This document shows, in pieces, positions 5,945 to 11,489 of a stretch of 11,611 nucleotides of DNA. A program made the translations under genes and the position numbers. Each line of letters opens with the position of its first letter. Positions within the stretch are counted from its first letter, which is position 1. Source of the stretch: Bacteroidetes bacterium UBA2664. Lineage in GTDB: Bacteria; Bacteroidota; Rhodothermia; Balneolales; Balneolaceae. Below the pieces are notes generated by a model. The model was given only the letters and a program-made list of their open reading frames with translations, was not told the DNA's origin and did not search any database. The DNA lies in the NCBI GenBank assembly GCA_002359315.1, contig DEMS01000010.1, positions 1 through 11,611 of the forward strand. Direction: 5' to 3'.

Positions 5945-6742
5945 ATGTTTTCGAATGTCAACATCTCGCAAAAACTTCTGGTGCTGCTGACTTTTTTGAT
6001 TTCAATTTCATTCATGTCGTGCAGCGACGATACAATGACAAACCCGGATCCGAATCCGGACCCCGATCCCCCTTTCACGTTTAACAGCGAAGCCAATCCC
6101 GGATCTTCGGCTGAAGCATTCCTGACTTCGGATGATTTTGAGGAGCTCGTGGTCGAAATACAATATATGGAGGGATATCGTCCGACAGATGAGGCGGTGG
6201 ATCAATTAAAAACTTTTTTGGAAGAGAGGCTGAATAAAGACTCTATCACCATGATGGATCCGGCTGTGATTCCTGCGGGCGGACAAAACGCATACAGTGC
6301 GGACCAAATTCGTGCCCTGGAGGAAGAGCATCGAACGGTCTATCCGGAAGAGGGGATTTTATCTGCATATTTCATCTTTGTGGACGGGGAGTGGGATGTA
6401 TCCGACAATGTGTTGGGTATCGCTTATTATAATACCTCAATGGCACTTTTTGGGGCAAAAATAGAGGATGCCAGCGACGGGCTTTTTCAGCACGGGCGCG
6501 ACAAAATAGAAACGACTGTTATGCAACATGAGTTTGGGCATATCCTGGGATTGGTCAATAACGGTGTTGATATGCAAGAAAATCATCAGGATGAGGAGAA
6601 TGGAAAACACTGTGATGAGTCGACTTGTCTGATGTATTACTCCGTTAGGACAACCGATTTTTTCGCCAACGTATTTGAGGGCACTGTCCCGGAACTGGAT
6701 GAGGCTTGTATTGCAGACTTGAGGGCAGCCGGTGGGAGGTGA
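5945..6742 (+). CDS. Lipoprotein zinc metalloprotease (HExxHxxG family, surface-exposed)
   Basis: A 265-aa protein. Residues 1-25 are a lipoprotein signal peptide ending in the lipobox FMSC, with Cys26 as the lipid attachment site. The following SDD resembles signals that send Bacteroidota lipoproteins to the cell surface. A Pro/Asp/Asn linker (33-43) precedes the domain. The zinc-protease core is HEFGHILG (195-202), with a Met-turn-like CLMYYS (228-233). The usual third metzincin ligand (HExxHxxGxxH) is replaced by Asn205. Downstream H214, D216, H222 and C223/C228 (ENHQD...KHC...C) are candidate ligands, a layout I associate with Bacteroidota proteins annotated only as membrane metalloproteases. 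Substrate is unknown. The gene stands alone, after the toxin operon. Confidence 0.8.
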   Translation: MFSNVNISQKLLVLLTFLISISFMSCSDDTMTNPDPNPDPDPPFTFNSEANPGSSAEAFLTSDDFEELVVEIQYMEGYRPTDEAVDQLKTFLEERLNKDSITMMDPAVIPAGGQNAYSADQIRALEEEHRTVYPEEGILSAYFIFVDGEWDVSDNVLGIAYYNTSMALFGAKIEDASDGLFQHGRDKIETTVMQHEFGHILGLVNNGVDMQENHQDEENGKHCDESTCLMYYSVRTTDFFANVFEGTVPELDEACIADLRAAGGR

Positions 6743-6765
6743 TGGATGCACACTGGACTCATCAC

Positions 6766-6817
6766 TTGGGCCCGGGTACCCAGCCATGCGGCCGGCCGGC
6801 ACTGCACGCGGCACTGC
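6766..6817. repeat. GC-rich, palindrome-dense spacer after the metalloprotease
   Basis: Overlapping palindromes GGGCCC, CCCGGG and GGGTACCC (about 6768-6779) are followed by GGCCGGCC (6791-6798) and two copies of CGGCACTGC (6797-6805 and 6809-6817, 12 bases apart). The stretch is far more GC-rich than its AT-rich neighbours. I see no gene in it; it looks like a dispersed extragenic repeat. Confidence 0.5.
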
Positions 6818-6822
6818 CTCCC

Positions 6823-6850
6823 CCCGAATTGGCATTCGGGTTATTTGTGT
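6823..6850 (+). terminator. Candidate intrinsic terminator for the metalloprotease gene
   Basis: CCCGAAT (6823-6829) pairs with ATTCGGG (6834-6840) around a TGGC loop and is followed by the T-rich TTATTTGTGTT. A second small hairpin (AACCC/GGGTT, 6853-6866) follows. The tail is not a pure T run, so efficiency is uncertain. Confidence 0.45.
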
Positions 6851-6977
6851 TGAACCCTGAAGGGTTGGTGCATCGGAATTGGCAATTTGGGATTGAATGT
6901 AATGGCTAAACCGAATTGAAGACCAATAATTAAAATTAATTTGCATAATTATCAATTAACATATAAGTTGATTAAAT

Positions 6978-7010
6978 AAGTTATCAACAATTAAGTTAAG
7001 TTATCCACAA
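6978..7010 (+). promoter_or_regulatory. Two 20-bp-spaced DnaA-box-like repeats abutting the nucleotidyltransferase start
   Basis: AAGTTATCAACAA (6978-6990) and AAGTTATCCACAA (6998-7010) differ at one base and start 20 bases apart, so they face the same side of the helix. The second contains a perfect DnaA box, TTATCCACA (7001-7009), whose end touches the ATG at 7010. They could be DnaA sites or, more likely, an operator for the module's own XRE protein. Confidence 0.55.
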
Positions 7011-7564
7011 TGGAGAGGGGGTCTGTCAGTTTTAATAAATATGGATTACTCCCTAAAGGTGATTACGAGTACAATTTTAAGGAGCTGCGAAAATCTATTT
7101 TTGTTAAAGGACCTCAAAACCCATCCATTTCAAGTTGGGATACTCAATGGAGGAAACATTTGGTAAATCAAGCCGAAATCTTGATCAATCAACTATGGGA
7201 TATCGGGATCACTGAAATTTGGCTGGACGGTTCATTTGCAGAAGCGAAACCACATCCAAATGATATAGATGGTTATTTTGAGTGTGATATAGCTGATATT
7301 GCAAGCGGATATATTGAGAGGGAACTAAACAAGAGAGATCCTCATAAAATTTGGACATGGGATTCATCCGCACGCAGAAACTATCGTGGATATGTGAAAA
7401 AACAGTTGCCCATGTGGCACCAATATCGAGTGGAGTTATATCCCCACTATGGTCAAAACAGTGGAATAACAGACAAACATGGAAATGAGGAGTTATTTCC
7501 AGCTGCTTTTCGTAAAGATCGAACAAATCATAAGGAAAAAGGAATTATTAAACTTGTTAAATAG
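7010..7564 (+). CDS. Minimal nucleotidyltransferase-like protein (DUF6932-like), putative toxin or effector of a two-gene module
   Basis: A 184-aa protein. The N-terminal FNKYGLLPKGDYEYNFKEL segment and the core IWLDGSFAEAKPHPNDIDGYF (70-90) match what I know of DUF6932-type proteins. The core has the polymerase-beta-like nucleotidyltransferase signature: G74-S75, then D85 and D87. A plausible third acidic residue is E142 in RVELYPHYG. Such minimal nucleotidyltransferases often act as toxins or antitoxins by transferring nucleotides to tRNA or protein. The activity here is inferred from the motif. An XRE-type gene follows eight bases downstream on the same strand, so the pair is probably one operon. 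The start abuts a DnaA-box-like repeat. No Shine-Dalgarno sequence is seen, so a leaderless or repressor-occluded start is possible. Confidence 0.75.
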   Translation: MERGSVSFNKYGLLPKGDYEYNFKELRKSIFVKGPQNPSISSWDTQWRKHLVNQAEILINQLWDIGITEIWLDGSFAEAKPHPNDIDGYFECDIADIASGYIERELNKRDPHKIWTWDSSARRNYRGYVKKQLPMWHQYRVELYPHYGQNSGITDKHGNEELFPAAFRKDRTNHKEKGIIKLVK

Positions 7565-7572
7565 AGGTTATC

Positions 7573-8040
7573 ATGATCAGGTCTGAAAAAGAGTATCAAA
7601 AAGCAGTAGAACGAATTGAAGAAGAACAGAAGGTGATTAATCGTCAACGTGCCCATTTCGAAGAACTCGGTTATAAAGCAGAGCAATTAGAACGATTAAT
7701 TCAACCACTTTACTCATTTCATAACCAGCTGAAAGAGGAAGTGGAGGCGTATGAAGGTATCAAGCGCGGTGACTTTGGAACTCTTCGAGAATTTACAAAT
7801 ATCGGCCGTTGGTTAATCGGTGTGCGAATTAATCTTGGAATGTCTCAGAAGGAGTTTGCCAAAGAATTGGAAGTATCTGAAGCACAAGTTTCCAGAGATG
7901 AAATTAATGAATATCATGGTATCACAATGGAAAAAGCTCAGCGAATTCTCGAAACATTCAATGTTAGATTTAAGGCTGAAATCGATGAACCGCTTTCCAG
8001 ATTAGATAAAAAAAACCATCCGGTCATGATGGCAGATTAG
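7573..8040 (+). CDS. XRE-family helix-turn-helix protein with N-terminal coiled coil, putative antitoxin/regulator
   Basis: A 155-aa protein. Residues 1-65 are charged and helical, probably a coiled coil (EYQKAVERIEEEQKVINRQR...HNQLKEEVEAYEGIKRG). Residues about 75-133 are a Cro/C1-type helix-turn-helix (IGRWLIGVRINLGMSQKEFA, followed by VSEAQVSRDEINEYHGIT). The recognition helix is followed by an unusual DEINEYHGIT segment in place of the common WERG/IE ending. The layout resembles regulators found beside toxin-like genes. It follows the nucleotidyltransferase-like gene by eight bases, so it plausibly neutralises that protein and represses the operon. Its function as antitoxin is inferred only from arrangement. 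The 3' boundary is followed by a convergent LuxR-type gene. Confidence 0.8.
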   Translation: MIRSEKEYQKAVERIEEEQKVINRQRAHFEELGYKAEQLERLIQPLYSFHNQLKEEVEAYEGIKRGDFGTLREFTNIGRWLIGVRINLGMSQKEFAKELEVSEAQVSRDEINEYHGITMEKAQRILETFNVRFKAEIDEPLSRLDKKNHPVMMAD

Positions 8041-8052
8041 AATCTCCATGAT

Positions 8053-8090
8053 AAAAAATTAGCAGCAATCCGGTCAAAGAATGCTGCTAA
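8053..8090 (-). terminator. Candidate terminator for the LuxR-type gene
   Basis: TTAGCAGCA (8059-8067) and TGCTGCTAA (8082-8090) form a perfect 9-bp stem with a 14-base loop. On the minus strand it is followed by six T, so it should stop transcription coming from the LuxR-type gene about 120 bases past its stop codon. On the plus strand there is no T run. Confidence 0.6.
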
Positions 8091-8156
8091 ATATCATCTA
8101 CAGACGGCTATTACCCCATTTGCAAATAAAACTTACTTTTATCAAGGGGCATGTGC

Positions 8157-8199
8157 AATACGTATTACATCGTAATTTATCTACGTATTTATACGTAGA
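8157..8199. repeat. Cluster of three palindromes in the convergent intergenic gap
   Basis: AATACGTATT (8157-8166) overlaps TTAC-ATC-GTAA (8165-8175). TCTACGTAT-TT-ATACGTAGA (8180-8199) follows, with a 9-bp stem. TACGTA occurs in the first, and in both arms of the last. It lies ten bases past the stop of the LuxR-type gene, and could be a protein-binding array or an mRNA 3'-end structure. Confidence 0.5.
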
Positions 8200-8208
8200 A
8201 AAAACCGG

Positions 8209-8856
8209 TCAAGACTCCTGTTTTTCCTCTAAAGCGTACCGTACGAGAGCGGCAGTATTTTTGAGTTCCAGTTTGTTCATGAGGTTGGAACGATGCGTTT
8301 CAACAGTCCGGACACTGATATAGAGTCGTTTTGCAATTTCCGCACTGGTGTATCCCTCCACGATTAACTTTAAAACTTCACGTTCTCTTTTTGTGATGTT
8401 TTTTTTAGAGATAGGTTTACTTCTCTGAGCGATGTCGGCATATTTTCCGGCCATTAACTCAGATATTGTCTTGCCAAACGCCTGGTTTCCATCGGCTACC
8501 GACTTAATGATATCAGCCAGCTCATTTTCAGAACCGTTCTTTGTAAGATAACCCATCACGCCGGCCTTTAGGGATTGATGCAGGTGTGAAATTTCATTGG
8601 ATTGGGTAATTACGATTGCAAGTGCAGACGGATTGATCTTCTTGAGCTCTTTCATCAGCTCATGAATATTTGTATCAGTCAGCCCGGATGAGATAATACA
8701 GACTGATTCCGGGTGTTTTTGATAACTTTTGATCAAATTTGCACCGGTTTTCACCGTATCAACAACTTTGAAATCATTTCGGCCCTGAAGAATCGCGACT
8801 AATCCGGATCGATAAATATCCTGATTTTCCGCTATGATGATCTTTGTATGTCCCAT
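8209..8856 (-). CDS. NarL/LuxR-type regulator with a degenerate receiver domain
   Basis: A 215-aa protein with a receiver-like domain (about 4-125) and a LuxR-type helix-turn-helix (about 152-210; ITKREREVLKLIVEGYTSAE, followed by RTVETHRSNLMNKL). The phosphorylation pocket is altered. The usual DD pair near the N-terminus is E10-N11, and the strand that should end in the phosphoacceptor Asp reads PESVCIISSGL (49-59), with no Asp. The Thr (T84 in IVITQ) and Lys (K106 in YLTKNG) of the switch are kept. It is therefore probably phosphorylation-independent or responds to a different signal. No histidine kinase is nearby. A sigma70-like promoter and a 7-bp tandem repeat lie just upstream. Confidence 0.92.
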   Translation of the reverse strand: MGHTKIIIAENQDIYRSGLVAILQGRNDFKVVDTVKTGANLIKSYQKHPESVCIISSGLTDTNIHELMKELKKINPSALAIVITQSNEISHLHQSLKAGVMGYLTKNGSENELADIIKSVADGNQAFGKTISELMAGKYADIAQRSKPISKKNITKREREVLKLIVEGYTSAEIAKRLYISVRTVETHRSNLMNKLELKNTAALVRYALEEKQES

Positions 8857-8889
8857 TGAACAAGGGGTTTAGAAAAATGTCGGGCCTTG

Positions 8890-8917
8890 AATATAGTTTT
8901 ATTTTAGTAAATGACAA
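8890..8917 (-). promoter_or_regulatory. Candidate sigma70-like promoter of the LuxR-type gene
   Basis: On the minus strand, TTGTCA (8917-8912) is separated by 16 bases from TATATT (8895-8890). Transcription would start near 8883 and give a 5' leader of about 26 bases. The 7-bp tandem repeat begins six bases upstream of the -35 element. Confidence 0.5.
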
Positions 8918-8923
8918 ATTTTT

Positions 8924-8965
8924 AAAAGTGAAAAGTGAAAAGTGAAAAGTGAAAAGTGAAAAGTG
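8924..8965. repeat. Six-copy 7-bp tandem repeat (AAAAGTG) upstream of the LuxR-type promoter
   Basis: AAAAGTG is repeated six times without error over 42 bases and then trails into AAAAAG. It fills the gap between the stop of the upstream membrane-protein gene and the -35 element of the LuxR-type promoter, where an UP element would lie. Perfect short tandem repeats are prone to slipped-strand changes in copy number. Confidence 0.95.
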
Positions 8966-8974
8966 AAAAAGTTT

Positions 8975-9412
8975 TCAGTGACCCAAAACAATGGATGCAA
9001 TCAAATAAAGTGCCAACCCTGATTTAATACTCCATAATATCGTACGGATCCAGTTGGTACGAACCAGCTTTAAAATCGCATTTTCATCAAATTTATCTAC
9101 TAATTTGGCATGTTGAGGGACCTGAAGCAAAAAAGTACTCACCCAGATCAATAAAACCACAATCAAACCGATAAGATGAAGGGCCTGGAAATCGGGTGCA
9201 TAGATCGTTAGTAAGATCGAGCTGATAAGCTCCAAAGTCATTACCGGAAGTACAATAAATGATATTCTAAATCCATGAAATCGGATGTGTTCTGTGAATT
9301 GAGTACGATCTGCCCTAAAAAAGAATGGATAATGCACAAGTTGTACCAGCCAGATGACTCCACACATGAAGAAGGAAGAAAAGATATTAACGAGTAAAAT
9401 CGAGTCAATCAT
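8975..9412 (-). CDS. Uncharacterised four-helix integral membrane protein
   Basis: A 145-aa protein with four predicted membrane helices (about residues 3-26, 50-71, 78-97 and 122-143). Polar residues sit in patterns I recognise from an uncharacterised bacterial family: WLVQLVHYPFF (W21, Q24, H27, P29), an intramembrane E61, LLQVPQHAKL (Q97, P99, H101) and RTNWIRTILW (N120, W121, R123, W127). The paired histidines in helix-edge motifs could bind a metal or haem, but this is speculation. I cannot name a function. The gene is divergent from aspS across a 94-100-bp gap and lies upstream of the LuxR-type gene on the same strand, separated from it by the 7-bp tandem repeat. Confidence 0.8.
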   Translation of the reverse strand: MIDSILLVNIFSSFFMCGVIWLVQLVHYPFFFRADRTQFTEHIRFHGFRISFIVLPVMTLELISSILLTIYAPDFQALHLIGLIVVLLIWVSTFLLQVPQHAKLVDKFDENAILKLVRTNWIRTILWSIKSGLALYLIASIVLGH

Positions 9413-9451
9413 AAAAGTTTAAGGTTGAATTGAGCGAATGGTTGTAAGATT

Positions 9452-9479
9452 GTTTATTTTTCCCGATTACAGAATAAAC
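9452..9479. promoter_or_regulatory. Inverted repeat in the divergent membrane-protein/aspS promoter region
   Basis: GTTTATT (9452-9458) and AATAAAC (9473-9479) are perfect complements 14 bases apart, about 35-60 bases upstream of the aspS ATG. By position it could be an operator or part of overlapping promoters. The arms are AT-rich and short, so chance is possible. Confidence 0.25.
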
Positions 9480-9512
9480 GACATGATAGCGATTTAATTA
9501 AGAAATGTGTAT

Positions 9513-11288
9513 ATGAGCTTTATTAGGAGTCACAATTGTGGTGAACTGACCGCCAAAAATAAGGGAGAAGAAGTCGTATTGAACGGGTGGATTGCAACCC
9601 GCCGCGATCTGGGTGGATTGATTTTTATTGACCTTCGCGACAGGTATGGAATTACACAAATTGTGTTTGATGAGAATAACAAAAAGCTTCACTCACTGGC
9701 TGAAAAACTGCGTTCAGAGTATGTGATTGGCGTAAAAGGAGTGGTACTGCATCGGGACCGGGAGACCATCAACCCGGAGATGAATACCGGTGAAATTGAA
9801 GTGGAAGTGACCGATCTGATCGTCTACTCGAAAGCTAAAACACCGCCTTTTGAAATCAAGGATCAGATACCGACCAACGAAGAGGTCCGGCTGCGATACC
9901 GTTATCTGGATCTTCGAAGGCCGGAGCTTCAGAAAAATCTGATGCTGCGCTCTGATGTGGCACACAGCATCCGCAAATTTTATCATGAAAAATCTTTTGC
10001 TGAAGTGGAGACTCCGGTTCTGATGAAATCAACCCCGGAGGGTGCGCGTGATTACCTGGTACCCAGCCGTGTGAATGCAGGCAAGTTTTTTGCCCTGCCC
10101 CAGAGTCCGCAGACCTACAAGCAGATCCTGATGGTTTCCGGGATGGACCGATATTTTCAGGTTGTAAAATGTTTTCGGGATGAGGATCTGCGTGCCGATC
10201 GTCAGCCGGAGTTTACACAGATTGATGTGGAGATGTCTTTCATTAATGAGGAGGTCATCTATTCAATTCATGAGGAATTATTATCCAAATTGTGGAAAGA
10301 GCACAAAGGTGTGGATGTTTCGACTCCGTTTCAGCGCATGACCTATCAAGAGGCTATTGAAACGTACGGGTCCGATAAGCCGGATTTACGGTTTGAACTG
10401 AAGATCAGGGACCTGTCGGAGATAGTCGCAAATTCAGGATTTAAAATATTTAATTCGACGGTTGAAAAAGGCGGGCGTGTATTGTCTATTACCATCCCCG
10501 GCCAAGGGACATTGGGCCGCGGGGCACTGGATCGCCTCACCGAAAAAGCAAAATCACAGACCGGCGCCGGCGGAATGATTTTCATGAAACGGATGGATGG
10601 CGAAGTGACCTGCAGTGTGGGTAAGTTTTTGGATGACGAAACGATGGTGAAAATGGCAGATGAATCTGGCGCCAATGATGGGGATTTGGTATTGATTCTC
10701 GCAGGGCCTACCCCGGACGTCTATCACCAAATGGGTGGCTTACGATTGATCGCGGGCAAGGATTTTGATTTCATCCGGGAAGATGAGACGAAGTTTTTAT
10801 GGGTAACGGATTTTCCGATGTTTGAATGGTCGAAAGAGGATCTGAGATATTACTCTCTGCATCACCCATTTACCGCTCCAAATCCGGATGATGTTGCGCT
10901 GCTGGATGAAGATCCTGCAAAAGTGAATGCACGGGCGTACGATTTGGTTCTGAATGGAAACGAACTGGGGGGCGGATCGATGAGGATTCATGACCCGGTT
11001 CTGCAGCAGAAAGTATTTGGCATCCTGGGAATGAATAAAGAAGAAGCTCAGGAGAAGTTTGGCTTTTTATTGGATGCTTTCAGTTACGGTGCACCCCCGC
11101 ATGGCGGAATTGCATTGGGCCTGGACCGGATGATCATGCTGATGGCAGGTGCACAGAGTTTACGGGATGTGATTGCATTCCCAAAAAATCAAAAAGCACA
11201 AAGCCTGATGGATAATTCTCCGGATGTCGTGGATGAAAAACAGCTCAAGGAGCTACATATCTCTTTGAGGAAGTCGGCACTGAGTTGA
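9513..11288 (+). CDS. aspS: Aspartyl-tRNA synthetase, bacterial type
   Basis: A 591-aa class IIb aminoacyl-tRNA synthetase that charges tRNA-Asp, full length for the bacterial type. An OB-fold anticodon-binding domain (about 1-110; GWIATRRDLGGLIFIDLRDR) comes first. The catalytic core has the LPQSPQTYKQ aspartate-binding region (195-204), motif 2 (FRDEDLRADRQPEFTQID, 221-238) and motif 3 (GIALGLDRM, 532-540). The GAD insertion lies at about 305-400. Leu33 in RRDLGG is the residue usual in discriminating enzymes, where non-discriminating ones often have His, so this one probably charges only tRNA-Asp; that is an inference. I chose the ATG at 9513 over an in-frame GTG at 9507 because MSFIRSHNCGEL matches the usual family opening. 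A three-codon frame (ATG at 9505) stops on that ATG. Confidence 0.97.
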   Translation: MSFIRSHNCGELTAKNKGEEVVLNGWIATRRDLGGLIFIDLRDRYGITQIVFDENNKKLHSLAEKLRSEYVIGVKGVVLHRDRETINPEMNTGEIEVEVTDLIVYSKAKTPPFEIKDQIPTNEEVRLRYRYLDLRRPELQKNLMLRSDVAHSIRKFYHEKSFAEVETPVLMKSTPEGARDYLVPSRVNAGKFFALPQSPQTYKQILMVSGMDRYFQVVKCFRDEDLRADRQPEFTQIDVEMSFINEEVIYSIHEELLSKLWKEHKGVDVSTPFQRMTYQEAIETYGSDKPDLRFELKIRDLSEIVANSGFKIFNSTVEKGGRVLSITIPGQGTLGRGALDRLTEKAKSQTGAGGMIFMKRMDGEVTCSVGKFLDDETMVKMADESGANDGDLVLILAGPTPDVYHQMGGLRLIAGKDFDFIREDETKFLWVTDFPMFEWSKEDLRYYSLHHPFTAPNPDDVALLDEDPAKVNARAYDLVLNGNELGGGSMRIHDPVLQQKVFGILGMNKEEAQEKFGFLLDAFSYGAPPHGGIALGLDRMIMLMAGAQSLRDVIAFPKNQKAQSLMDNSPDVVDEKQLKELHISLRKSALS

Positions 11289-11310
11289 TGTGTTCTCGAC
11301 TGCGTCCCGA

Positions 11311-11390
11311 CTGAAAAGCGTCGGAACTGCGCTCGAACTGACGGGGGAGGTTGTTCCGAAAAAAAGCGATGGAACTACTCGAATTGACGG
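11311..11390. repeat. Imperfect direct repeat downstream of aspS
   Basis: The stretch at 11311-11344 (GAAAAGCG...GGAACTGCGCTCGAACTGAC) recurs in diverged form at 11357-11390 (GAAAAAAAGCGA, then GGAACTACTCGAATTGACGG). The first unit also contains CCGAC/GTCGG, which could form a short hairpin. The style (TCGAACTGACGG) resembles dispersed extragenic repeats. No clear aspS terminator with a T run is visible. Confidence 0.55.
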
Positions 11391-11464
11391 ATATTATTTT
11401 AAATAAAAACAATGACATATGCATCACATCGAGCAGCGGAGGAGCGGATGCGACATACCCTCCA

Positions 11465-11486
11465 CGTCACATTGAATACTATGACT
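11465..11486. repeat. Right copy of 22-bp inverted repeat shared with left end of window
   Basis: This is the exact reverse complement of bases 1-22. Read on the minus strand it begins four bases after the stop codon of the partial transposase-like frame. The divergence point near 11460-11465 is therefore a candidate element boundary. Confidence 0.75.
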
Positions 11487-11489
11487 TTT

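Noticed and set aside
6768..6798. Polylinker-like run of restriction palindromes suggesting vector contamination
   Set aside because: The order of sites matches no cloning vector I know, and both flanks are continuous native-looking sequence with a full gene ending just before.
6437..6955. 172-codon minus-strand frame overlapping the metalloprotease 3' end
   Set aside because: Half is antisense to the HExxH domain, the rest crosses the palindrome-rich spacer; composition is not protein-like.
6978..7010. Replication origin signalled by DnaA-box-like sequences
   Set aside because: Only two boxes, one imperfect, and no dnaA, dnaN, rpmH or partition genes nearby; an operator is more likely.
8924..8965. 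CRISPR-like array
   Set aside because: The 7-bp units are contiguous with no spacers; it is a simple tandem repeat.
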